From assembly GCA_016711045.1 (NCBI GenBank), contig JADJTT010000001.1, positions 248,001 through 312,000 on the forward strand: a stretch of DNA of 64,000 nucleotides, in the 5' to 3' direction. The notes beneath the pieces were generated by a model, which saw nothing but the letters and a program-made list of their open reading frames with translations, had not been told where the DNA came from and did not search any database. The stretch's first letter is position 1, and every line of letters begins with the position of its first letter. Positions 51,956 through 59,645 of the stretch are shown here, one piece after another. Source of the DNA: Saprospirales bacterium. Its GTDB lineage: Bacteria > Bacteroidota > Bacteroidia > Chitinophagales > Saprospiraceae. The position numbers and the translations under genes were made by a program.

Positions 51956-53161
51956 CTAAAAGAATAACGCGATCATAAAAAACACCACCGTAGCAATAAA
52001 GCCGGCGATGAAGATATTGTAGGAAAGCGTGAGGTAGCGATATTTCTTATCCAGCACCTGCCCGAGGTGGTAGAGGTCGCGCACCAGATTGCCGTAAAGC
52101 AACTCGCCATCGCGGAACACGGCGTCCATCGCTTCTTCGTACTCGTCGAGGCGGAGGGTTACAAAGTTTCCGAAGAAAAAGAGGTTTTGCTTGATGCGCT
52201 CCTTATCATGTACGTCTTTATTGAGCGCAGTGATCTTGGGGCGGGCGGAAAGCACGGCAAACGTGAGCGAAGTCAGGCCCGTGACGAGGAAGATCACCGT
52301 AGGCATCATGATCATAGGGGTGGTTTCGGTGATATTCTTATACGATATGGCAGAGATGATCACCGAGATCAGGATGGCGTTCACACTGATCATAATATTG
52401 GCCTTGCTATCGGCAATGGCACTGAGATTGATATGGTTGCGATAGCTGGTGCGGAAGAAGGTCTGAATACCGCTGGAGGGCAACTTGCGCTCGAGTAGCT
52501 GAAATTTTCGCAAAAGCTGATCTGTATCTTCTTCTTCCTGTTTCTTATGGAATTTTTCCACCCTGTTTTTTTGCTCCAGTAAATGCTGGGCCAACAATGG
52601 GGCGAATTTTTCTTTTGCGTAGGAAGTGTAGTAGGTGATGTTCAGTAATTGTTGCAACTGGTACTGCCCCCAAGCCGCAGGCGGAAGTTCCTGCCCCTTC
52701 AGTTCCATCTCCAATTTGAGCAAAGGGCCCAGCTCGAAGAACCCGGTACCGAACTGTTGTGCATGTACCGCATCTACCAGGATTTGTGCTTCCTGGGTGA
52801 CGGGCACTTCCTGGTTCAACAAGCCGGAAAGCGCGTTGTATACCCTTTGGATCAACTGCTCCGAGGCATTTTCCCGCGTTAGAAAAGCAATGGCCAAATG
52901 CCTGCTCTCTTCCCAACCGTGGTCATAACTGATCACAAAGCCTAAATTGTGCAACCAGGCCGCAATGCCAGCTGCTTCCATGTGCTCCGCAGCTATATTA
53001 TTACCATTGCCGATCTCCCCTACCAGTTTGAATACCTCTGCAGCTTGCTGATAGGTATGAAAGACCAACCGTGGATCGTTGTGTTCATTGAACCATTGCA
53101 ATGCGTATTGCCGGGCTTCCTGCACAAATGGCGCTATTTCCTGATTAGTAAGGGAAGACAT
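51956..53161 (-). CDS. Degenerate HD domain fused to a Pycsar-effector-like (DUF5706) membrane domain
   Basis: 401 residues. Residues 25-140 follow the pattern of an HD phosphohydrolase: His35 (VFHTYQQAAEV), then AAWLHNLGF where His71 is followed by Asn72 instead of the Asp that names the family, and ILVDAVHAQ where the usual DAD reads DAV (Val132). Residues 237-262 (RTSYRNHINLSAIADSKANI) open a Pycsar effector domain with spans at about 254-273, 283-305 and 381-401. Pycsar effectors respond to cyclic CMP/UMP and permeabilise the membrane during phage defence. No cyclase gene is adjacent. The protein may be a housekeeping relative in which the HD part only binds a ligand. Confidence 0.85.
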   Translation of the reverse strand: MSSLTNQEIAPFVQEARQYALQWFNEHNDPRLVFHTYQQAAEVFKLVGEIGNGNNIAAEHMEAAGIAAWLHNLGFVISYDHGWEESRHLAIAFLTRENASEQLIQRVYNALSGLLNQEVPVTQEAQILVDAVHAQQFGTGFFELGPLLKLEMELKGQELPPAAWGQYQLQQLLNITYYTSYAKEKFAPLLAQHLLEQKNRVEKFHKKQEEEDTDQLLRKFQLLERKLPSSGIQTFFRTSYRNHINLSAIADSKANIMISVNAILISVIISAISYKNITETTPMIMMPTVIFLVTGLTSLTFAVLSARPKITALNKDVHDKERIKQNLFFFGNFVTLRLDEYEEAMDAVFRDGELLYGNLVRDLYHLGQVLDKKYRYLTLSYNIFIAGFIATVVFFMIALFF

Positions 53162-53257
53162 TTAATCCTGGTTTTTTGCACTTGACAAGATACCAATATT
53201 TTGAGGAATTGACCGAGTTACTTTAGATGCTTTTCTCCGTCTTAAAGGTGTAATTAC

Positions 53258-53265
53258 TACCTTTG
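53258..53265 (+). promoter_or_regulatory. Candidate -7 element TACCTTTG for the DUF937 gene
   Basis: Exact consensus, identical to the guaB -7 element, 15 bases before the ATG at 53281. The -33 element is less clear (TTTT 23 bases upstream). Confidence 0.5.
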
Positions 53266-53280
53266 AAAAAAAAAATCTGT

Positions 53281-53904
53281 ATGCCAAATTTAATGGACCT
53301 TTTGCAGGGTCAACTCTCTGACAGCATGATTGACCAACTCAGCAACCAGCTGGGAGGGGCCAACCGCGAACAAACCGCATTGGCCGCCAATGGCATTATG
53401 TCTACACTCGTAAGCCAGATCGCCCGCAATGCCTCCTCTCCGGAAGGCGCCTCTTCACTCGCCAATGCGCTCGATCGCGACCACGACGGCAGTGTATTGG
53501 ACGACCTGATGGGCCTTATCGGCGGTGGAGCCGGACAACCACAGCAAAACAACGCCCTCAACGGCGAGGGAATTATTAATCACGTATTGGGCGACCGCCA
53601 GGGCAACATCATTGATATGATCAGCAAAATGAGCGGCATGGACAAAGGGAATACCGGCAACTTGATGACCATGCTGGCCCCCATGGTAATGGGTATGCTC
53701 GGAAAACAAAAACGCCAGCAAGGCCTCGATATCGGTGGATTGACTTCCCTGCTGACCGGGGAGCTTCAGCAGCATAAGACATCCAACAACCCGACGATGA
53801 ACCTGATCTCCCAATTCCTCGACGCTGATGGCGATGGCGATATCAAAGACGATGTCGCGAATATGGGAATGAAGTTTTTAGGAAATCTTTTCAAGAAGAA
53901 ATAA
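53281..53904 (+). CDS. DUF937 (YidB-like) domain protein
   Basis: 207 residues from the ATG at 53281. Helical and rich in Gly, Met, Asn and Gln, with LSDSMIDQLSNQLGGANREQ at the start and repeated MLAPMVMGMLGKQKRQQG / TSLLTGELQQHKT segments typical of DUF937. The C-terminal FLDADGDGDIKDDVANMGMK resembles an EF-hand-like calcium loop (DADGDGDIKDD), as does DRDHDGSVLDD earlier. Function unknown; the two DxDxDG loops point to calcium binding, which is inference. Confidence 0.9.
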   Translation: MPNLMDLLQGQLSDSMIDQLSNQLGGANREQTALAANGIMSTLVSQIARNASSPEGASSLANALDRDHDGSVLDDLMGLIGGGAGQPQQNNALNGEGIINHVLGDRQGNIIDMISKMSGMDKGNTGNLMTMLAPMVMGMLGKQKRQQGLDIGGLTSLLTGELQQHKTSNNPTMNLISQFLDADGDGDIKDDVANMGMKFLGNLFKKK

Positions 53905-53911
53905 GGTAAAT

Positions 53912-53944
53912 AGAATAGAAGCAGGCGCTGTCTGCTTCTATTCT
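53912..53944. terminator. Terminator between convergent genes
   Basis: Perfect 13-bp stem: 53912-53924 and 53932-53944, loop of seven. It ends immediately before the stop codon of the minus-strand nitrilase gene. Confidence 0.8.
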
Positions 53945-54718
53945 TTACTTTAGTTGAAAATCATCTCCATCATTCAGGAATGGGAATTTTGCCCGAAAAG
54001 ATTCCTGGATGGCCGGATCCAACGTGATGGTGATAGATTGTTCGCCATAGGCAATATGGTAAAGCACTTCCCCTGCGAAGTTGACAATCATGGAGTCACC
54101 CGTATATTCATTTCCATTTATATCCTCGCCTACTCTGTTGACACCGACCGTATAGGATTGGTTCTCAATCGCTCGAGCTATAAGCAATGACTTCCATGCA
54201 TGCCGCCGAGGCTTTGGCCAGTTTGCCACATATATAAGCAGGTCGTAATCTTGTGTATTGCGACTCCAGACAGGAAAACGGAGGTCATAGCAGATCAAGG
54301 GACAGATCGTCCACCCTTTAAGCCGCACTAATAAACGTTGGGTACCCGCCGAATAGTGATGCTGTTCGCCTGCCAGAGAGAAAAGGTGCCTTTTGTCATA
54401 AATCGCATACGTGCCATCCGGACGGACCCACAGCAGGCGGTTAAAGCAGGCTCCCCGGTCGCATATTATCACACTGCCGGTGACCACTGCGCCAAGTTGG
54501 GACGCCATGTCCTGCATCCATCGGACCGCAGGTCCATCCATATTTTCAGCCAGCGACTCGGAATGCATCGAAAATCCCGTAGTGAACATCTCGGGAAGAA
54601 TAACCAGGTCGGTAGTACCTGAGAGTGGGCGCAGCTTCTCCTCCAGCATCCGCATGTTGACAGCAGGATTCTCCCATACCAGGGCAGTTTGAACGAGGGT
54701 AACGCGTAGGGATTCCAT
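53945..54718 (-). CDS. Carbon-nitrogen hydrolase, omega-amidase-like (YafV type)
   Basis: 257 residues from the ATG at 54718 (a GTG two codons upstream overlaps the -7 element). The nitrilase triad is Glu43 (LPEMFTTGFSM), Lys109 (YDKRHLFS) and Cys143 (LICYDLRFPVWSRN). The sequence around these residues matches YafV/Nit2-type omega-amidases that hydrolyse alpha-ketoglutaramate in methionine salvage and glutamine transamination. Cytoplasmic. Its promoter overlaps the rplY terminator. Confidence 0.93.
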   Translation of the reverse strand: MESLRVTLVQTALVWENPAVNMRMLEEKLRPLSGTTDLVILPEMFTTGFSMHSESLAENMDGPAVRWMQDMASQLGAVVTGSVIICDRGACFNRLLWVRPDGTYAIYDKRHLFSLAGEQHHYSAGTQRLLVRLKGWTICPLICYDLRFPVWSRNTQDYDLLIYVANWPKPRRHAWKSLLIARAIENQSYTVGVNRVGEDINGNEYTGDSMIVNFAGEVLYHIAYGEQSITITLDPAIQESFRAKFPFLNDGDDFQLK

Positions 54719-54723
54719 AGACA

Positions 54724-54754
54724 CAAAAATAACAAAGAGGCGTGTCGATCAAAA
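54724..54754 (-). promoter_or_regulatory. Promoter of the nitrilase gene, inside the rplY terminator
   Basis: On the minus strand TTTTG (54754-54750), 18 bases, TATTTTTG (54731-54724), both fitting the Bacteroidota consensus. The ATG at 54718 is five bases further. The -33 element lies in the loop of the hairpin at 54733-54770. Confidence 0.7.
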
Positions 54755-54770
54755 CCGGCACGCCCCTTTG
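54733..54770 (-). terminator. rplY terminator
   Basis: Arms 54733-54744 and 54759-54770 pair at 11 of 12 positions, loop of 14, followed on the minus strand by a T-rich tract that also contains the next promoter's -7 element. Confidence 0.8.
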
Positions 54771-54795
54771 CGGTGCAATATTTGCAAATAAATAA

Positions 54796-55416
54796 TTATT
54801 CTTCGCTTGCTCCTTCTTCGGCTCCTTCCTCGCCACCTTCTTCCTCTTCTCCAAGAGTAACAGAACGCAAGGCGCGCGGAATTTCGACCATCGCTACGGG
54901 AACGCTGGGAGACATCAACACCTCCAAACCGTCGAGTGCTTTGATATCCCGAATTCGAATAGACTGCCCAAGGCCGAGTTTGGAAATATCGACCAGCAGT
55001 TCTTCGACTAATTTTTCCGGAGTCGTTTTTACCAAAACCCGGCGAAGTTGAGCCAATAGCTTACCACCTGATTTCACACCGGGAGATACTCCTTTGAAAC
55101 GGACAGGCAATTCCACCTTGATGGGATGGCCATCGATCAATTGAAGGAAATCCGCGTGGATGACCGAGTCGGTTACCGGATGAAACTGCACATCTTTGAG
55201 AATCGCGCGGTAAGACTTGCCGTCTACCGTCACTTCTGCAGTTTTAAAATCGGGCGTATATACCAAATGACGGAGATCTCCGATCGTAGTGGAAAAATGG
55301 ATCACTTTGTCGCCCCCATACATTACGCAGGGGACACGCTCTTCGCGACGAACGCTGCCGGCGCCTTTCTTTCCAAGCTCTTCACGCAGTGTTCCGTTAA
55401 TTGCAACGGTTTTCAT
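54796..55416 (-). CDS. rplY: 50S ribosomal protein L25/general stress protein Ctc
   Basis: 206 residues: L25 domain (residues 1-95: MKTVAINGTLREELGKKGAG, YRAILKDVQFHPVTDSVIHA), then the TL5/Ctc C-terminal beta domain (HPIKVELPVRFKGVSPGVKS, LLVDISKLGLGQSIRIRDI), then a 25-residue Glu/Gly-rich acidic tail. It binds 5S rRNA. It follows prs by 95 bases, the common prs-rplY order. Confidence 0.96.
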   Translation of the reverse strand: MKTVAINGTLREELGKKGAGSVRREERVPCVMYGGDKVIHFSTTIGDLRHLVYTPDFKTAEVTVDGKSYRAILKDVQFHPVTDSVIHADFLQLIDGHPIKVELPVRFKGVSPGVKSGGKLLAQLRRVLVKTTPEKLVEELLVDISKLGLGQSIRIRDIKALDGLEVLMSPSVPVAMVEIPRALRSVTLGEEEEGGEEGAEEGASEE

Positions 55417-55511
55417 GACACCTATTTTCTTTTGTTCTATTTACTCCCTTTCACAACGGCTCGCAAAGATAGTAATAAATCCATTTATGCGCTGCCCTCT
55501 CTCATATTTTT

Positions 55512-56444
55512 TTATCCCTCCACAAAAAGGGCTGAAATAGAGCGATGCTCATGGGTGTTCCGGATGGCCCTGGCAAAGAGTTTTGCCGTTGTCAGGACCT
55601 TTATTTTTTCAGAATGTTTGCGCATGGGGATCGTATCGCAAACGATCAATTCCTGCAATTGCGAAGCCTCGATATTTTTGTAGGCATTGCCCGAAAGGAC
55701 GGGATGCGTACAAAGCGCACGCACACTTTTTGCGCCTTTTTGGATCAGCATATCCGCAGCCCGGCAAAGGGTGCCGGCGGTGTCTACCAGGTCATCCACA
55801 AGTATCACATCCGCTCCGGCCACATCTCCGATCACCGTCATGCCGGCGACTTCATTGGCCTTCTTACGGTATTTGTCGCAGATGACCAGGCTCCGGTCGA
55901 AGTACATGGAGTAGGTACGCGCCCGTTTAACCCCTCCGACATCAGGCGAAGCAAAGATCACATTGGAAAGATCTTGCTCCTGCAGGTAGGGCATATAGAT
56001 CGCTTCGCTCTTCAAGTGATCGACGGGAATATCAAAAAAGCCCTGGATCTGGTCGGCGTGGAAGTCCATCGTCATAATCCGGCTGGCGCCTGCTGCTTCC
56101 AGCAGATTGGCAATCATCCGACTGGAAATAGGGACGCGGGGCTTGTCCTTCCTGTCTTGCCGTGCATAGCCGAAATAGGGAATAACCGCCGTAATATAGC
56201 CTGCGGAAGCCCGTTTTGCGGCATCGATCATCAGCAATAACTCCATGAGATTTTCCGACGGCGCAAATGTCGATTGGATGAAGAAGACATACGCCCCCCT
56301 CACCGATTCATTGATTACGGGTTGCATTTCACCATCGCTGAAGCGTTGAAGCGATACATCTCCAAGCGAACCTCCGTAATAATCTGCAATCTTTTCAGCC
56401 AGATACTGAGAATTGGTACCTGAAAATAATTTTACCTCCACCAT
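55512..56444 (-). CDS. prs: Ribose-phosphate pyrophosphokinase
   Basis: 310 residues from the ATG at 56444; GTGs at 56450 and 56441 are alternatives. Class I PRPP synthetase features are KLFSGTNSQYLAEKIADYYG, the flexible-loop region PYFGYARQDRKDKPRVPISS, the FHADQIQGFFDIPVDHL metal site and the PRPP-binding loop VILVDDLVDTAGTLC. It makes PRPP for nucleotide, histidine and tryptophan synthesis. Upstream lies the hairpin pair at 56516-56581. Confidence 0.96.
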   Translation of the reverse strand: MVEVKLFSGTNSQYLAEKIADYYGGSLGDVSLQRFSDGEMQPVINESVRGAYVFFIQSTFAPSENLMELLLMIDAAKRASAGYITAVIPYFGYARQDRKDKPRVPISSRMIANLLEAAGASRIMTMDFHADQIQGFFDIPVDHLKSEAIYMPYLQEQDLSNVIFASPDVGGVKRARTYSMYFDRSLVICDKYRKKANEVAGMTVIGDVAGADVILVDDLVDTAGTLCRAADMLIQKGAKSVRALCTHPVLSGNAYKNIEASQLQELIVCDTIPMRKHSEKIKVLTTAKLFARAIRNTHEHRSISALFVEG

Positions 56445-56450
56445 GACCAC

Positions 56451-56768
56451 CTTGGTTTTAAATTTACCGCTAAAATTGCCCTGGGACTAGTTTCACCTTA
56501 GATATCCTGAAGGAAAAGTGATTTGACGCCTTTCGGCTGTCAAATCACTTGAGAGTAGAGCGGCCGACGGCCGTTCTACTCGCAAACCAATTTCCCTTGA
56601 GTATACTTCAAAGGTAAGAAGATTTAAGGCTTCCCTAAATGTGGAAACCAAAAAAAGGGACAACCTTTCGCTGTTGGTGGATAAAAAAAATAAATATACT
56701 TTCGAAATGTTAAACTCTACCCGGACCTTTGTCCTTATTAAGGAAGTCAGTTTAACTCAAATCAGTCC
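56451..56768. other. Gene-free region with two hairpins
   Basis: Divergent intergenic region between prs and the lipoprotein gene. It contains the hairpin pair at 56516-56581; outside it I see only AT-rich sequence with a one-mismatch -7-like GACCTTTG near 56725. Confidence 0.6.
56516..56581. repeat. Pair of adjacent hairpins
   Basis: Hairpin 1: 56516-56527 with 56539-56550, perfect 12 bp, with a further GCC/GGC pair inside. Hairpin 2: 56553-56566 with 56568-56581, 13 of 14 pairs, almost no loop. Weakly complementary flanks near 56500 and 56605 suggest an outer stem as in the element at 31072. Confidence 0.8.
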
Positions 56769-57680
56769 ATGCGCCACTCCATACTACCCCTAATTTTAAT
56801 AGCTGCCATCCCATTCTTGTCCGGGTGCCAACCCAAGCATCCCACCTCTTCCTTTTCGAGTTTCACCAATTATACCAGCCCGGATGAGTTTGCAAGCTAT
56901 TGGTTTCAGGGCAAGGCAGAACTCGCCAGTTATGACCTCGAAATTGTGCAGTATGGAGAATCTCGCAAAGGAGATGCCGTTATGATCTTCGTCACAGAAG
57001 ACCTCTCCCGCTCAAAGCAGGTCAAACTGGACAACATAGAAGAGGTTGGCGACGACCGACTCCCGGTGCTGAAACTGAACAAGATTTGGAAATTTCAGAC
57101 CGGCATCTACGACTATTCGCTCATGGGCTCAATATTTACGCCTATTGATCTCGTTCAAGATCCGTATTCCATTAAAGAATCCGTATCGCTTCAGGATTGG
57201 TGCGGGATGAGCTTCCACCAGCTCAGCCGGGAGAAAGACAGCTACCTCGTACGCCAGTTTTCTTACTTTGAATCGGAGGGCGATCAATCATTTAAGGTTA
57301 GCCCCGACATGCTGGAAGATGAGCTCTTTACCCGCATTCGGATCAACCCCGCCACGGTACCAACCGGGGAATACGACCTGATACCCGGCGGTTTTTATCT
57401 TAGGCTGGCGCACGAGCCAATCAAACCCAAACGCGCCAGAATTCAGTTCCTGGAAAGCGAAGCTACCATCCAGTGCGTGGTCGAATACCTCCACCTCGAT
57501 CGAACACTTCGCATTCATTTTGAACCGGATTTCCCCTTCCGGATACTATCCTGGACGGAAGAACAGGGACAGCAAGTGGTTGTCGAAGGCAAACTGCGCA
57601 AGACGATCCAAAATGCCTATTGGACAAAAAATGCCGGTGAGTTCCTCCCACTGCGGGACTCGCTCAAGTTGATCTTCTAG
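56769..57680 (+). CDS. Lipoprotein of the family often mislabelled 'septum formation inhibitor Maf'
   Basis: 303 residues with a lipobox (LSGC, Cys20). The mature start SPDEFASYWFQGKAELASYD and the stretch SRKGDAVMIFVTEDLSRSKQ are hallmarks of a Bacteroidota lipoprotein family that databases often call Maf, although it has no similarity to the true Maf nucleotide pyrophosphatase. Function unknown. The LptC gene begins six bases after its stop. Confidence 0.85.
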   Translation: MRHSILPLILIAAIPFLSGCQPKHPTSSFSSFTNYTSPDEFASYWFQGKAELASYDLEIVQYGESRKGDAVMIFVTEDLSRSKQVKLDNIEEVGDDRLPVLKLNKIWKFQTGIYDYSLMGSIFTPIDLVQDPYSIKESVSLQDWCGMSFHQLSREKDSYLVRQFSYFESEGDQSFKVSPDMLEDELFTRIRINPATVPTGEYDLIPGGFYLRLAHEPIKPKRARIQFLESEATIQCVVEYLHLDRTLRIHFEPDFPFRILSWTEEQGQQVVVEGKLRKTIQNAYWTKNAGEFLPLRDSLKLIF

Positions 57681-57686
57681 CCAACT

Positions 57687-58265
57687 ATGAACTATCCCAT
57701 ACCCTTCGCCGCTGTTTTTTCTCTCCTTTTCGGTTGGAGCATGCTGGCCACCAGCTGTAAAAACGACCTGGCTTCCATCCAGAAGGTATTTCCTCCTGAA
57801 TCGCTGAATGTGGAAGAAATACGGAATTTTGAGATGCTCTACAGCGATTCGGCCAAGGTACGGGTACGGATAAAAGGCCCCGTCATGTGGCGTCATCTGG
57901 ATGAAAAAAATCCCAGGCAGGAATTTCCGGAAGGCATAGAAGTCGAGTTCTTCGATGCCTATTTTCGGGTCACCAGCCGGCTTACCAGCCGATATGCCGT
58001 GCGATTTGAGGGTGAAAATAAAATCATAGTGCGCGACAGTGTGGTTTGGACCGGACAAAACAACGAACAACTGGAAACAGAAGAATTAATTTGGGAAGAG
58101 CAAGCCAAAAAGGTATATACCAACCGCTTTGTGGTCGTACGCCGCAATGAGGAAATTATCTGGGGACATGGCTTCGAATCCGATCAGGATTTTTCCCGGT
58201 CGCGCGTAAAGGCCATTGAAGGCCGGATCAAGGTAGAAGACCTCCCCGGAAAAGAACCTGAATGA
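57687..58265 (+). CDS. lptC: LPS export protein LptC
   Basis: 192 residues. The N-terminal signal carries a Cys (ATSC, Cys24), so it may be a lipoprotein rather than TM-anchored. The OstA-like/LptC beta-jelly-roll is visible as LYSDSAKVRVRIKGPVMWRH, PEGIEVEFFDAYFRVTSRLT, YAVRFEGENKIIVRDSVVWT and EELIWEEQAKKVYTNRFVVV. It passes lipopolysaccharide from LptBFG to LptA in the periplasm. It overlaps no neighbour, but lies in a tight three-gene run. Confidence 0.9.
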   Translation: MNYPIPFAAVFSLLFGWSMLATSCKNDLASIQKVFPPESLNVEEIRNFEMLYSDSAKVRVRIKGPVMWRHLDEKNPRQEFPEGIEVEFFDAYFRVTSRLTSRYAVRFEGENKIIVRDSVVWTGQNNEQLETEELIWEEQAKKVYTNRFVVVRRNEEIIWGHGFESDQDFSRSRVKAIEGRIKVEDLPGKEPE

Positions 58266-58316
58266 CGCTTTTTTTCTATCTTCGATCCATAAAACGAGTT
58301 GGCCAACGCCCAGCCT

Positions 58317-59576
58317 ATGCTGCTAGTATTGATTATTCTATTCCTATTGCTTTCGGCACTTTTTTCCGGTTCGGAAATCGCATTCCTTTCTGCCAATAAG
58401 CTATTGATCGAACTGAAGAAGAAAAAAGGATCGCGCCAGAGCGCCATCCTGGCAAAATTTTACGAAAAGCCTTCTTCCTTCCTGGGCACGATGCTTGTGG
58501 GCAACAATATTGCCCTGGTGGTCTTCACCGCCCTCATGAATATCCCGCTCGACCAACTATTTAAGGAACAGTTGGGGTGGACAAGCGAAGGCTTGTTGCT
58601 ATTGCTCAACACGAGCATCATCACTATCACGGTATTAATTTTTGGGGAATTCCTTCCCAAAACCCTGTTCCGCCTTTTTTCCGATTCAGTGCTCTACATC
58701 CTTGCCTATCCCCTCATCATCCTTTACTGGATATTGTGGCCGCCTGCATGGGTCATGACCAGATTGTCCCATTTCCTGCTGGTTACGGTGTTGCGATCAC
58801 CCGTGGAAGAAATACAGGATGTATTCACCCGCCTGGACCTGGAGAACTTTATTAAGAGCACCCGTACGGAGTCCAATGATGAGATTGATACGGAGCTATT
58901 TGAAAAAGCGCTTAATCTCCGGGAGGTTCGGGTAAAAGAAAGTATGGTGCCCAGACCCGAAATTGAAGCAATTGATGTAAGTGCTTCGATCGAAGAACTG
59001 ATCAAACTTTTCCAGGGGACCAACCTCTCCCGGATCATTGTGTATGACAACGACATCGACAATATCCTGGGATATGTTCACCACCAGCAACTGCTTAAAC
59101 CTACCAAATCAATCCGCAGTATCGTGATGGAAATTTCGTTCGTGCCGGAAACCATGCGGGTGCGCGACCTGATGAACCAGTTTATTAAGAATCGCCGAAA
59201 TATCGCTTGTGTAGTGGATGAATATGGAGGAACTGCTGGCCTCATCACGATGGAAGACATTCTGGAGGAGATTTTTGGAGAAATTGAGGACGAACACGAT
59301 GAAGAAGAATACATCGAAAGACAGATCTCCGAAACGGAGTTTGTCCTGTCGGGCCGATTGGAGATTGCCTACCTCAATGAAAAGTACCCACAACTCCACT
59401 TGCCGGAAGGAGATTACCACACGCTGTCCGGTTACCTGGTAATGACGATCACGCATATCCCTTCCGAGGGTTTTGAGATCGTACTCAACGGCTTGAAGTT
59501 TATCCTGGAATCGGTTAGCGATACCAAGATCGAGACTGTCCGGGTGATCCAGTTAGGGGAGGAAAATCCAGCCTGA
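58317..59576 (+). CDS. CorC/HlyC-type protein with CNNM (DUF21) and CBS domains
   Basis: 419 residues from the ATG at 58317 (an in-frame TTG lies at 58299). Four-span DUF21/CNNM domain (residues 1-185, with ALFSGSEIAFLSANKLLIEL and GEFLPKTLFRLFS), a CBS pair (about 195-325: VKESMVPRPEIEAIDVSASI, NIACVVDEYGGTAGLITMED) and a CorC/HlyC C-terminal domain. Relatives act in magnesium/cobalt efflux; the hemolysin label is historical. Third gene of the envelope run. Confidence 0.93.
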   Translation: MLLVLIILFLLLSALFSGSEIAFLSANKLLIELKKKKGSRQSAILAKFYEKPSSFLGTMLVGNNIALVVFTALMNIPLDQLFKEQLGWTSEGLLLLLNTSIITITVLIFGEFLPKTLFRLFSDSVLYILAYPLIILYWILWPPAWVMTRLSHFLLVTVLRSPVEEIQDVFTRLDLENFIKSTRTESNDEIDTELFEKALNLREVRVKESMVPRPEIEAIDVSASIEELIKLFQGTNLSRIIVYDNDIDNILGYVHHQQLLKPTKSIRSIVMEISFVPETMRVRDLMNQFIKNRRNIACVVDEYGGTAGLITMEDILEEIFGEIEDEHDEEEYIERQISETEFVLSGRLEIAYLNEKYPQLHLPEGDYHTLSGYLVMTITHIPSEGFEIVLNGLKFILESVSDTKIETVRVIQLGEENPA

Positions 59577-59587
59577 TTTCTATTAAC

Positions 59588-59620
59588 GACAAAGGGCGTA
59601 CCAATGGCACGCCCTTTGTC
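59588..59620. terminator. Hairpin between convergent genes
   Basis: Perfect 12-bp stem (59588-59599 with 59609-59620), loop of nine, between stops at 59576 and 59646. It lacks a T-tract. Confidence 0.7.
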
Positions 59621-59645
59621 ATGAATTAATTACAGGGCCTTAAGA

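Noticed and set aside
56769..57680. A Maf septum-formation inhibitor
   Set aside because: It is a lipoprotein without the Maf nucleotide-binding motifs; the name is a database carry-over.
58317..59576. A hemolysin
   Set aside because: The name is historical for CorC/HlyC-like proteins; DUF21, CBS and CorC domains point to ion transport.
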